A DNA stretch of 64,000 bases, from assembly GCF_019285735.1 (NCBI RefSeq), contig NZ_CP079107.1, forward strand, positions 1,674,001-1,738,000. Reading direction: 5' to 3'. Source of the DNA: Paeniglutamicibacter sp. Y32M11. GTDB lineage: Bacteria; Actinomycetota; Actinomycetes; Actinomycetales; Micrococcaceae. Position numbers and translations under genes: made by a program. Shown here piece by piece: positions 8,153 through 16,167 of this stretch (its first letter is position 1; every line of letters starts with the position of its first letter). Under the pieces are notes generated by a model. It was given only the letters and a program-made list of their open reading frames with translations, did no database searches and was not told the DNA's origin.

Positions 8153-9619
8153 ATGACCATCACCTCCAACGAGAAGACCAGCGCACCGGTCGTTGCAATC
8201 AACGACATCGGATCTGCTGAAGACTTCCTCGCTGCCGTCGACGCCACCATCAAGTACTTCAACGATGGCGACCTCGTCGAAGGCACCGTCGTCAAGGTTG
8301 ACCGCGACGAAGTCCTGCTCGACATCGGTTACAAGACCGAAGGTGTCATTCCTTCCCGCGAACTTTCGATCAAGCACGACGTAGATCCGGGCGACGTTGT
8401 CGCCGTCGGTGACCTCGTCGAGGCCCTCGTCCTCACCAAAGAGGACAAGGAAGGTCGTTTGATCCTGTCCAAGAAGCGTGCTCAGTACGAGCGTGCTTGG
8501 GGCGACATCGAAAAGATCAAGGAAGAAGACGGAGTCGTTACCGGCACCGTCATCGAGGTGGTCAAGGGCGGCCTTATCCTCGACATCGGCCTGCGCGGCT
8601 TCTTGCCGGCATCGCTCGTCGAAATGCGCCGTGTGCGCGATCTGGCTCCGTACATCGGCCAGGAAATCGAAGCCAAGATCATCGAGCTGGACAAGAACCG
8701 CAACAACGTTGTTCTTTCCCGCCGTGCATGGCTCGAGCAGACTCAGTCCGAGGTTCGTTCCACGTTCCTCAACAAGCTGGAAAAGGGCCAGGTTCGTCCC
8801 GGCGTTGTTTCCTCCATCGTCAACTTCGGTGCATTCGTGGACCTTGGCGGCGTAGACGGTCTCGTCCACGTTTCCGAGCTGTCCTGGAAGCACATCGACC
8901 ACCCGTCCGAGGTTGTCGAAGTTGGCCAGGAAGTCACCGTCGAGGTTCTCGAGGTCGACCTGGACCGCGAGCGTGTTTCGCTCTCGCTCAAGGCCACCCA
9001 GGAAGATCCTTGGCAGACCTTCGCCCGCACCCACGCCCTCGGGCAGGTTGTTCCGGGTAAGGTCACCAAGCTGGTTCCGTTCGGTGCATTCGTTCGCGTC
9101 GAAGACGGAATCGAAGGCCTCGTACACATCTCCGAGCTGGCCGTGCGCCACGTGGAGCTGGCCGAGCAGGTTGTCTCCGTTGGCGACGAACTGTTTGTCA
9201 AGGTCATCGACATCGACCTCGAGCGTCGTCGTATCTCGCTGTCCCTCAAGCAGGCTAACGAGGGCGTAGATCCCGAAGGCACCGAATTCGATCCGGCACT
9301 CTACGGCATGGCCGCAGAGTACGACGAAGAGGGCAACTACAAGTACCCGGAGGGCTTCGATCCGGAGTCCAACGAGTGGCTTGAAGGCTTCGAGACCCAG
9401 CGCGCAGCTTGGGAGCAGCAGTACGCTGACGCCCAGACTCGCTGGGAAGCTCACAAGAAGCAGGTTGCTCAGCACGTTGCTGACGACGCAGCAGCAGATT
9501 CGGCTCCGGCCGAGTCCGCTACCTCGTCCTACTCCTCGGATGCTCCGGCAACCGAGGCCGGCACCCTGGCATCCGACGAAGCACTCGCAGCACTGCGCGA
9601 GAAGCTTGCCGGCGCCTAA
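8153..9619 (+). CDS. rpsA: 30S ribosomal protein S1
   Basis: 488 residues with four S1 RNA-binding domains: roughly residues 38-105 (GDLVEGTVVKVDRDEVLLDI), 125-190 (GVVTGTVIEVVKGGLILDI), 210-285 (GQVRPGVVSSIVNFGAFVDL) and 297-370 (GQVVPGKVTKLVPFGAFVRV). An acidic and Ala/Ser-rich tail follows. Four domains instead of six is the normal actinobacterial form. S1 brings mRNA to the 30S subunit. Codon use is strongly biased to C/G third positions, as expected for high expression. The gene stands alone, with its own promoter, a long leader and a strong terminator. Confidence 0.97.
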   Translation: MTITSNEKTSAPVVAINDIGSAEDFLAAVDATIKYFNDGDLVEGTVVKVDRDEVLLDIGYKTEGVIPSRELSIKHDVDPGDVVAVGDLVEALVLTKEDKEGRLILSKKRAQYERAWGDIEKIKEEDGVVTGTVIEVVKGGLILDIGLRGFLPASLVEMRRVRDLAPYIGQEIEAKIIELDKNRNNVVLSRRAWLEQTQSEVRSTFLNKLEKGQVRPGVVSSIVNFGAFVDLGGVDGLVHVSELSWKHIDHPSEVVEVGQEVTVEVLEVDLDRERVSLSLKATQEDPWQTFARTHALGQVVPGKVTKLVPFGAFVRVEDGIEGLVHISELAVRHVELAEQVVSVGDELFVKVIDIDLERRRISLSLKQANEGVDPEGTEFDPALYGMAAEYDEEGNYKYPEGFDPESNEWLEGFETQRAAWEQQYADAQTRWEAHKKQVAQHVADDAAADSAPAESATSSYSSDAPATEAGTLASDEALAALREKLAGA

Positions 9620-9664
9620 GCCACACACTTTTGATGAATCACTGATTCACCCGAAGTAACCTAG

Positions 9665-9703
9665 CGAAGGGCCCCTTCCGCCACTGGCGGAAGGGGCCCT
9701 TCG
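9665..9703 (+). terminator. rpsA terminator
   Basis: A perfect 19-bp inverted repeat (CGAAGGGCCCCTTCCGCCA and its complement) around a single central base, 45 bases after the rpsA stop. It can act in both directions between rpsA and the convergent hydrolase gene. Confidence 0.85.
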
Positions 9704-9823
9704 TCGTACCCGGGACGTTTCGGCGGCAGCGCTACCGCGACAAAACAACCATGGCGGCCCCGAGCCGAGAAGCTGCGAAACCGCCGTGGATGTTCTGCCG
9801 TGGTGACAGAAGGTAGGAGTCGA

Positions 9824-10393
9824 TCAGTCGATGACTGCCACGGCGCGGAAGATGACCTCATCGGCGCGCCGCAGCGAGAAGTCCTGATTGGGATAGTCGA
9901 GCGTGGCAAAGTACGCGTTGGTATGAGCGATGATCTGATCCCCGGTTAACGACTGCCCCTCGAAGGTGGCGGCACCGGTGGTGTGGGCATCGCGGACCAC
10001 CGTGACGTCGTAGCCCATCGAAGCGGCTCGGCCGGCGGCGGTACGCACACAATAATCCGACTGGGCACCGCAGATCACTAGGCTCCCGATGTCCTCGGCG
10101 ATCAACGAGGCGTGTAGTCCCGTGCCGGTGAAGGCATCGCGGTAGGACTTGTGGATTCGGTGTTCGGAATCTCGTGGCTGAAGTGGGGATACCAATCGCC
10201 ACGCGGTGGAGTGGCGTTCGAATTCGCGTTCGTCCTGCACCCAGTAGATGGGTGTTCCGGTGTCGCGAGCGCGGGACACAAGGTCCTGTACGCGGGCGAT
10301 GACCTTCTTGGGATGTACACAGTATTCCAATACGCCGTTCTGCATGTCGATGATGACTAGTGCCGTTTTTGTGCCTGCGAGTTGCTCGTCCAT
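9824..10393 (-). CDS. Isochorismatase-family cysteine hydrolase
   Basis: 189 residues. The fold is shown by TALVIIDMQNGVLEYC (catalytic Asp), a central Lys near HRIHKSYRDAF, and the SLVICGAQSDYCVRTAA segment containing the nucleophilic cysteine, followed by GYDVTVVRDAHTTG. Family knowledge: these enzymes act as isochorismatases, nicotinamidases or amidohydrolases; the substrate cannot be told from sequence. Its start lies about 60 bp from the proposed right end of the IS110 element, so its upstream region may have been altered by that insertion. Confidence 0.85.
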   Translation of the reverse strand: MDEQLAGTKTALVIIDMQNGVLEYCVHPKKVIARVQDLVSRARDTGTPIYWVQDEREFERHSTAWRLVSPLQPRDSEHRIHKSYRDAFTGTGLHASLIAEDIGSLVICGAQSDYCVRTAAGRAASMGYDVTVVRDAHTTGAATFEGQSLTGDQIIAHTNAYFATLDYPNQDFSLRRADEVIFRAVAVID

Positions 10394-10472
10394 GCAAGCA
10401 GTATGGCATTACTTGGACTCCGGCGGTACGAACCTCGCCCGTGGCGTCACAGGAGACTGATATGTAAGAAGG

Positions 10473-10750
10473 TTTGTCAAGAGTCATAGATGAGCGGCTT
10501 CCGGAAAACAGACTTCCGGGAGCCGCTCTCCTCATGCCCCGGCGGTGGCGTCGAGTCTGGTTTGGCAGGTCATGGTCGACGACATGGTCAGACTGATAAA
10601 CGCGGGTTGGGTACCGCATGACAAGGAATTCGAGTGGAGCGTAACGTGGTCTAAATTCGGGCGTCGGCTTTGGGCCTACCCATAGTCTGTCCTCGTGTTG
10701 GCTCCGCATGTTGCCTCGTCCAGGTGCGCCCGTCGGGGCACGTCTTAGGG
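10473..10750 (-). ncRNA. Candidate bridge-RNA region in the 3' non-coding end of the IS110 element
   Basis: The 357-bp gap 10394-10750 holds no gene. Established knowledge: IS110 recombinases use a structured bridge RNA encoded in a non-coding end (upstream in the IS110 group, downstream in the IS1111 group). This stretch, downstream of the transposase on the minus strand, has a 14-bp hairpin (10493-10506 with 10514-10527, one G-T pair) near its far end. The assignment is by position only; boundaries and guide loops were not resolved. Confidence 0.3.
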
Positions 10751-11860
10751 TCACCGTCCTATCATGGGACGGCCTTCCTGCAGCGGCGCGGCCAAGGACC
10801 AGCACCAACCTGCAAGTTCGCGGGCAACGGCGGTCCGCGCCTTCACGGGCATCTTGTGCCGGTCATCGAAGGCCACGGCACGGGCGTGGAGGCGTTGGTT
10901 GCCCTGCCGAGCGCGGGCTGCGGTGGCCGGGGACACCAGCTCGAGCTGGCGTAGCTCCTGGACCCCGGGCCTGCGGTACGGGCGTTTGTGCACTGTGGCT
11001 GCCTCAACCAGCAGGTGGCGGGCGTAGGTGTTTCCGGCCTTGGTGATCGAACCTTGGGTTCGAGTCTCGCCCGAGGAATGCTCCGAGGGGACCAGCCCCA
11101 GATAGGAACCGATAGTGGCGCCAGTGAAGCGGGTCCAGTCCCCGATCTCGGTGGCCAGCCCGAAGGCACCGACGATACTGAATCCCCGTAGGCAGGCCAA
11201 GGCATTGATGACCTCGGTATACCGGCAGTTAGCCGCCACCCGGGCGACTTCCTTATCAATGCGCTTCAGCCGCACGGACATGGATTCCTCTTGCGCCAAG
11301 GATTCCTGGAAAGCGAACTCCAGTGCCGGGTCATCGAAGTGCTGCTGATGCAGCCATTTCAGGTGTTCGCGGGTCCATCGGGACTTGCCGCCGTGGAAGA
11401 GGACGCCGTGTCGCAGCAGGATCGCGTTGACCCGCTGCTTGGCATGAGAGAGATCGATCGAGGCGACGTGTCGTGTCCGCGAAAGGTCCCGCAGTGCTTC
11501 CTGTTCAGTGTCTGGGATGGTGACCTTGGTGACTTCACCCAGGGCGAGCATACTTGCTAGGATTTTGGCATCTCGGCGATCCGTCTTAACGCGGTCGCCA
11601 GGAGCTCGCAACAGTTTCGAAGGGGCGGCGATCACGCAGTCGATGCCGGCGGCCTGGAAGTGTCGGGCCAATCCGAAGCCTGTGGGCCCGGCCTCGTAGA
11701 CGACCCGGACCTCGGGGCCGAAGCCCTGTACCCACTCCGAGACGGCCAGAAGGTCGTCCTCGAAACATGAACGGGTCAATTCGCCGGTGTCGATATTCAG
11801 TGCGCATCCTACGATGCTGCGGGCATGGACATCGAGCCCGATATAGGTACGCTCGAACAT
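10751..11860 (-). CDS. IS110-family transposase (DEDD recombinase)
   Basis: 369 residues from the ATG at 11860 (MFERTYIGLDVH), chosen because GGAGG lies 8 bases upstream. The N-terminal RuvC-like domain has the acidic tetrad Asp10 (GLDVH), Glu56 (VVYEAGPTG), Asp94 and Asp97 (KTDRRDAK). The C-terminal Transposase_20 domain includes LRGFSIVGAFGLATEIGDWTRF, a GLVPSEHSSGETR segment and QGSITKAGN, which contains the expected catalytic serine. The gene is full length with no frameshift, so the element may be active. Family knowledge: cut-and-paste via circular intermediates guided by bridge RNA. Confidence 0.93.
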   Translation of the reverse strand: MFERTYIGLDVHARSIVGCALNIDTGELTRSCFEDDLLAVSEWVQGFGPEVRVVYEAGPTGFGLARHFQAAGIDCVIAAPSKLLRAPGDRVKTDRRDAKILASMLALGEVTKVTIPDTEQEALRDLSRTRHVASIDLSHAKQRVNAILLRHGVLFHGGKSRWTREHLKWLHQQHFDDPALEFAFQESLAQEESMSVRLKRIDKEVARVAANCRYTEVINALACLRGFSIVGAFGLATEIGDWTRFTGATIGSYLGLVPSEHSSGETRTQGSITKAGNTYARHLLVEAATVHKRPYRRPGVQELRQLELVSPATAARARQGNQRLHARAVAFDDRHKMPVKARTAVARELAGWCWSLAAPLQEGRPMIGR

Positions 11861-11981
11861 AGCCGGGACCTCCAACCTTCAATGTGGCTCTACCATTCCA
11901 CCGCGGTTTGGCTGCAAGGCCAAGACCCGAACGCATGGCAAACCACGAAACTTTGAAGCGGAGGTCTCGGCCCCTCTTATA

Positions 11982-11994
11982 TATTGTCTAAAAT
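11982..11994 (+). promoter_or_regulatory. AT-rich -10 region of PIG-L gene, at the edge of the IS element
   Basis: TATTGT (11982-11987) lies 7 nt before the GTG at 11995, and TAAAAT (11989-11994) lies 6 nt before the ATG at 12001; either would give a leaderless transcript. The element coincides with the proposed left end of the IS110 element. Confidence 0.35.
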
Positions 11995-12792
11995 GTGCGC
12001 ATGAATGAGCCGCATTCCATCGCGGTCATTGTCGCGCATCCCGACGATGATGCCTACGGTTGCGCCGGATCCATTGCCCTGCACGAGGATGATCCCGGGT
12101 TCCGCTTTATCCTGGTGCTGGCCACCGATGGGGCAGCGGGTCAAATTTCCGCCGGTGTCCCGGCCACCGCCGACACTCTCGGAGCCGTCCGCCGGGTGGA
12201 AAGTGCCAACGCGTGGCGTGCCCACGGCACCATCCCGGCGCGCCACGAATGGCTCGGTTACGACGACGGAGAGCTCGTTCGGGCGGACTTCGAGGAATTG
12301 GTGCAGCGCGTGATGGACATCCTGCTGGCGGAGCGGCCGCAAGTGGTCGCGACGTTCGGACCGGACGGAATCACCGGCCACCGTGACCACATCATGATCG
12401 GGCGTGCCACCGATGAGGCCTTTGATCGGGCCCGCCGGATCCCCGGACCGGGGCTGCGGCGCCTGGTCCACGGGGCGATCCGGGCCTCCACCCTGGAACG
12501 CTGGAACGTGGTGCGCCGGCGGTCGGGACTTCCCAGTTGGGACCCGGCGATCGAATACCAGCTGCGCCCGGTTCCCGATGAGCTCATCGACATTGAGGTC
12601 GACACTTCAGCGGTGTGTTCACGCATCGTGGCCGGATTGCTGGAGCATCGTAGCCAGCGCGATGTGCTCATGGAGATCATCAACACGGTGTCTCGCTGGG
12701 AACGGGTGGTCTCACGTGAACCGGCGGTGCTCAGCTGGCCGCCGCGCGCTTCCGGGCAGCCACTGCTGCGAGATCTCTTCGAGGGACTCTGA
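11995..12792 (+). CDS. PIG-L (LmbE) family zinc deacetylase
   Basis: 265 residues from the GTG at 11995, or 263 from the ATG at 12001; the choice is open. The family zinc motif AHPDDDAYGCAGS is at the N-terminus and the second ligand site GHRDHIMIGRA is near residue 128. Family knowledge: relatives such as MshB and Mca deacetylate N-acetylglucosaminyl substrates in mycothiol metabolism. The surroundings give no pathway clue and this copy is not clearly MshB. Its 5' edge abuts the IS110 element, so it may now be transcribed from a promoter supplied by that element. Confidence 0.85.
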   Translation: MRMNEPHSIAVIVAHPDDDAYGCAGSIALHEDDPGFRFILVLATDGAAGQISAGVPATADTLGAVRRVESANAWRAHGTIPARHEWLGYDDGELVRADFEELVQRVMDILLAERPQVVATFGPDGITGHRDHIMIGRATDEAFDRARRIPGPGLRRLVHGAIRASTLERWNVVRRRSGLPSWDPAIEYQLRPVPDELIDIEVDTSAVCSRIVAGLLEHRSQRDVLMEIINTVSRWERVVSREPAVLSWPPRASGQPLLRDLFEGL

Positions 12793-12869
12793 AACACCAG
12801 CAATCTCCTCCCATCGAGCACGCGGAATCACCCCCATTGATGATGCCTGCGCGCGATGCACCGACATAT

Positions 12870-12890
12870 CCTTGAAAAAACTTTTCAAGG
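12870..12890 (+). promoter_or_regulatory. Palindrome overlapping the ribosome-binding site
   Basis: CCTTGAAAA and TTTTCAAGG form a perfect 9-bp inverted repeat with a 3-base loop. Its 3' arm contains the first bases of the AAGGGGA ribosome-binding site of the gene starting at 12900. It could be an operator, an RNA hairpin hiding the binding site, or a weak terminator of the PIG-L gene. Confidence 0.4.
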
Positions 12891-12899
12891 GGACATGAC

Positions 12900-14228
12900 A
12901 TGGGCAGCAAGATCCGGGACGACGCGATGGTGTTGCTGCCGCGGCACGTGGTGTCGGATGAGCAGTGGGCCGCGGTGCCGCGCACCGTGCCAAACCGCCT
13001 GTTGCGTTGGGGATCCATCCTTCCCTATTACGCGCTCATCGCCTGGTGGATCATCGCGGACGAGCCGACCGAATTTGTTGTTGCCCTCATCTTTTGGGGA
13101 TTCTTCACCGTCTTCTCGGCACGGATGACACCGTGGCTGGCCCTGAGTGGGGTCTGTGGGCTGTATCTGAGTGCGGATCTGGACCCGCTGACCACCGGTT
13201 TGCTGGTGGCCGTCGCCGCGTGGTTCCTCGGGCTGGGCCTCGGCGCGACGCTGAGCGGGCTACGCCTGTCACTGTCGATCCGACGCTGGCGGTTACTAGC
13301 GGCCGGGAGCGTCACGGTGTCTCGTTCCCTGCTCGCTGGCCCGGGTACTCTCATCACGTCTCGTGGCCGGGTGGGGTATTTCTTCGTCATGATTATTGCC
13401 CTGATCCTGTTCAGGTTCGGCGCGATGCTCGTGCGCGATCGGGAAAGCACCTTCCGCTCGCTGGCCGAGACCTTCACCTTGGCCGACGGTGGTTTGGTCA
13501 TCCCGCTGCTGGCGATACTGTTTTGGCTCGGTGTTTCGCTGGTGGCGTGGATCGTTGAACGCATAGCCGGCGATGTGGTGCTCCAGGTTCCGGTGGATCC
13601 GAGGCACGGGCCGCTGAGGCTGGGCCGGGTGCTCAAGGCCGTGCCGCGCACCGAAGCCCTTCGCCCCGGATGTACCTGTGGGGCGAAGGAGTCCGACACC
13701 GGCGGCGATATGCCGCAGGTCCTGGTGTTGGACGATGTCTGCCCGATCCATGGCATCGATGCGGTTAATGCGCTGGAACCCCAGGAGTTTTTGCGCGTGG
13801 CCCACGAGCCCTGGGTATGGGGAGAAAACGCCGCGGCACTGCCCGTACGTGCCAACGAACGCCTGGAGATCGTGGGACTTTACGGCTGGGGGAGTCGTCC
13901 TGCGGTGGTGGCAACCCCCGCTCCGGGGAAAAACGCCGAGGCCCCCACGCACACCGGTTACCGGCCATGGCGCACCGCCGAGGTCTTCCACCGCGCCAAC
14001 CGCAAGATCCGCTGGCGCGACTTAGCTGACTCGGATCCGAACTTCCTCGCCGAGAAAAGGGCCGATGCGCCGATCGCCGACCACATTCGTCTGCACGGCG
14101 TCGGTCTTCCGGGCTACGCGGTGCGCAGCACCGGACAGCGGCCACGCTTTGAAACCAACCCGGCACCACTGGTCCGAACCGGCGTCCTGGCGCACGGGCC
14201 TAGCGGCGCGTCGACACCGTCACGGTGA
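12900..14228 (+). CDS. Multi-spanning membrane protein with cysteine motif, unknown function
   Basis: 442 residues, not recognised. The N-terminal half has about six hydrophobic segments (for example ILPYYALIAWWIIA, GLLVAVAAWFLGLGLGATL, YFFVMIIALILFRFGAMLV and LVIPLLAILFWLGVSLVAWI). The C-terminal ~200 residues are soluble and start with a possible metal site, PGCTCGAKE followed ~25 residues later by VCPIHG. The start has a good AAGGGGA ribosome-binding site. The 3' end overlaps the convergent methyltransferase gene by 29 bases. A membrane-anchored protein with a cytoplasmic Cys/His-binding domain is all that can be inferred. Confidence 0.8.
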   Translation: MGSKIRDDAMVLLPRHVVSDEQWAAVPRTVPNRLLRWGSILPYYALIAWWIIADEPTEFVVALIFWGFFTVFSARMTPWLALSGVCGLYLSADLDPLTTGLLVAVAAWFLGLGLGATLSGLRLSLSIRRWRLLAAGSVTVSRSLLAGPGTLITSRGRVGYFFVMIIALILFRFGAMLVRDRESTFRSLAETFTLADGGLVIPLLAILFWLGVSLVAWIVERIAGDVVLQVPVDPRHGPLRLGRVLKAVPRTEALRPGCTCGAKESDTGGDMPQVLVLDDVCPIHGIDAVNALEPQEFLRVAHEPWVWGENAAALPVRANERLEIVGLYGWGSRPAVVATPAPGKNAEAPTHTGYRPWRTAEVFHRANRKIRWRDLADSDPNFLAEKRADAPIADHIRLHGVGLPGYAVRSTGQRPRFETNPAPLVRTGVLAHGPSGASTPSR

Positions 14229-15339
14229 ACTTCGGATTTTTGGCCACCTGACGCGTGGGACCCACCAGCTTTTCTAGCTGCCCGCGGTAACCCAGATGCG
14301 AATTCCACACGCACCACAGCTCCCCGCCCGGGGCCAGCACGCGGGCGACATCGGTGAACAACTTCAACGCGATCCCGGCATGGACGGTATTGCCCATGTG
14401 GAAGGGCGGATTGAGGAGCACCACCGACTCCGAGCCGTCACCGCGCGCGGCCAGCGCATCGTCTTGTACGGCGGTGATGCGCTCACCCACACCGTTGGCC
14501 GCGGCCGTGGCGGCGGTGGAAGCCACGGCGGAGGCCGACTGGTCGCTGGCCAGCACCCGAACGTCGGGGTATTTCAGCGCGACGAAGGTAGCAATTGACC
14601 CGTTGCCGCAACCCAAATCCACCACATGCTGTGCATCGCCGGGTAGCTCAAGGTGTTCGAGCAGGAAGCGGGTCCCCGGATCCAATTTGGCCCCGCCAAA
14701 GGTCTGCGCGAAGGCGCGCAGGGCCAATGGTTCGGCCAGGGCGAGGTCGTGGGAGGAGTGCAAGGGGAAACGCGGAGCGGGCCGCGCGGTTTTCTCGCGC
14801 AGTCCCACGGCGGTGAGCACCCGGGACTTCTGGCGTCCCAGCGAGGCCGTCACGGATTCAAAGTAGCTGCCGAGCACCTCATTCATGCCGTGATTCATGT
14901 GTTTGATACGCCCGGTGGCCATGACCCTGACCCCGGGATCGGCATGTTCGGCGATGAAGTCGAGCATTTCTTCCAGGGCGTCCAGCGAACGCGGCAATAC
15001 CAGCAGCACCAGCGTCGCTCCGTGCAACAGCTCGTCGCCCAGGGGCAGTAAGCGGAATTCATCACCGAGTTCCGGAAGTAGTCTCCGCGCATTGGCGGTG
15101 ATGGCGCGGGATCCGGAGAGCGCGTCTTGGTGCACCCGCACACCGCGCACCCCGGCAGCAAGGACCCCGAGCGTGAGCGCGCCATAGTGATCACCCAGAA
15201 TGACGAGCTGGCCCGGTGCGCTCGGCCAACCCGTCGCCGCGCCAAGATCCAGCAGCAGACGATCCGCCGCATCAACGGCGGCAAGGTTCTGTGCCTCAAC
15301 ATCTGGCCACCGGCGCAATAATTCAAAATTCAGACTCAT
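14200..15339 (-). CDS. Class I SAM methyltransferase, RsmC/RlmG type
   Basis: 379 residues from the ATG at 15339 (MSLNFELLRRW). Two tandem Rossmann-like halves are visible. The N-terminal one is degenerate (LVILGDHYGALTLGVL). The C-terminal one is catalytic, with the SAM motif HVVDLGCGNGSIATFVA and the NPPFHMG motif typical of N2-guanine or N6-adenine methyltransferases. This layout matches RsmC and RlmG, which methylate G1207 of 16S or G1835 of 23S rRNA; which of these is modified here is not decided. The start overlaps the stop of yigZ by four bases (ATGA), giving a two-gene operon. Confidence 0.88.
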   Translation of the reverse strand: MSLNFELLRRWPDVEAQNLAAVDAADRLLLDLGAATGWPSAPGQLVILGDHYGALTLGVLAAGVRGVRVHQDALSGSRAITANARRLLPELGDEFRLLPLGDELLHGATLVLLVLPRSLDALEEMLDFIAEHADPGVRVMATGRIKHMNHGMNEVLGSYFESVTASLGRQKSRVLTAVGLREKTARPAPRFPLHSSHDLALAEPLALRAFAQTFGGAKLDPGTRFLLEHLELPGDAQHVVDLGCGNGSIATFVALKYPDVRVLASDQSASAVASTAATAAANGVGERITAVQDDALAARGDGSESVVLLNPPFHMGNTVHAGIALKLFTDVARVLAPGGELWCVWNSHLGYRGQLEKLVGPTRQVAKNPKFTVTVSTRR

Positions 15340-16010
15340 CGTGCATCCACCCATTCGGTTCCCAAATCTTCTGCGTTGCTGGCGCCGGCGCTGAGTGTTG
15401 CCAGCCGATCGTAAAACATCGCCAAAATATTGCCTTCATCGTTCAGCCCCACCCGCAGGGTGGCCAGCGCCGGCCCATAATCGGTGCCCAGTACCGGCAC
15501 CCCGGCGGCGCGCAGGTCATTTTCCAGCCGTCCAACCGCCGCATAATCGGAGTTGATCCCCAGGATGCGCAGGCGCTGGCGGCGCACTAGTGGTGCGGTA
15601 TCCAGCGCGCTGGACACCGATTCGGAGTAGGCGCGCACCAGACCCCCGGCGCCCAGCAGGATACCGCCGAAGTAGCGCACCACCACCGCCACCACATCGG
15701 AGAGGTCGGTTCTTCCCTCACTCGTCTCGCGTTTGGCCAGTGCGTCGAGCATCGGGATGCCGGCGGTGCCCGACGGTTCACCGTCGTCGTTGCTGCGCAT
15801 CGCCGTGCGGTCCGGTCCCAGCAGGAAGGCACTGCAATGGTGCCGTGCGTCAAAGTGCTTTTTGCGTAATTCGCTAATCAGTGCGCGAGCCTCGGGCTCG
15901 GATTCAACCCGGCGCAGGTAGGTGATGAAGCGCGAGCGCTTGATCTCCAGCTCAGCCACATGCTCGCCGTCCAGCGTTGTATAGGCCGTCGCCACAGAAT
16001 CGTTGTCCAT
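15336..16010 (-). CDS. yigZ: IMPACT/YigZ family protein
   Basis: 224 residues. The family core is clear: KRSRFITYLRRVESEPEARA at the start, then ARHHCSAFLLG, NDDGEPSGTAGIPML and VVVRYFGGILLGAGGLVRAY. A second ferredoxin-like domain follows (AVGRLENDLRAAG). Family knowledge: the eukaryotic homologue IMPACT regulates Gcn2; the bacterial role is unclear, with nucleic-acid or ribosome association proposed. It sits upstream of, and is translationally coupled to, a probable rRNA methyltransferase, which fits a ribosome-linked role. A TAGAAT -10-like element lies 9 nt before the start. Confidence 0.9.
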   Translation of the reverse strand: MDNDSVATAYTTLDGEHVAELEIKRSRFITYLRRVESEPEARALISELRKKHFDARHHCSAFLLGPDRTAMRSNDDGEPSGTAGIPMLDALAKRETSEGRTDLSDVVAVVVRYFGGILLGAGGLVRAYSESVSSALDTAPLVRRQRLRILGINSDYAAVGRLENDLRAAGVPVLGTDYGPALATLRVGLNDEGNILAMFYDRLATLSAGASNAEDLGTEWVDAR

Positions 16011-16155
16011 TACCGATCCATTCTAGTCAATCGGCGCGTGGCCTTCGCTGCATCGGTGCGCGGTGGGCGAATCGCTCAGCACCATGCCGGAGAAGGGAAA
16101 CGATCCGAGCCGCGCCCGGCGCATGGTCCACCGGCTGAAGGTGTTGCGGCGACGG

Positions 16156-16161
16156 TAGGCT
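16156..16161 (+). promoter_or_regulatory. -10 element TAGGCT, leaderless start of coaE
   Basis: TAGGCT ends 6 nt before the coaE ATG at 16168. The 157-bp gap from the divergent yigZ start (16011-16167) shows nothing else recognisable. Confidence 0.5.
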
Positions 16162-16167
16162 AGTTGC

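Larger units (their letters stand above)
10455..11988 (-). mobile_element. IS110-family insertion sequence (probably IS1111-like), ends approximate
   Basis: The element is defined by the transposase at 10751-11860 plus non-coding flanks. Candidate sub-terminal inverted repeats are ATATGTAAGAAGG at 10460-10472 and CCCTCTTATATAT at 11972-11984, which pair at 11 of 13 positions. Short sub-terminal repeats are a known trait of the IS1111 subgroup. The 3' non-coding end (about 280 bp) is longer than the 5' end (about 110 bp), which also fits that subgroup. No target duplication is expected for this family. The exact ends are uncertain. Confidence 0.55.

Noticed and set aside
8081-9628. 515-codon open frame antisense to rpsA
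   Set aside because: It mirrors the strongly biased codon use of rpsA; the protein is low-complexity Asp/Val/Leu-rich and matches no family.
12870-12890. The palindrome as an intrinsic terminator of the PIG-L gene
   Set aside because: It is followed by GGGACATG rather than a T-run and touches the next gene's ribosome-binding site, so a regulatory role seems at least as likely; kept as regulatory only.
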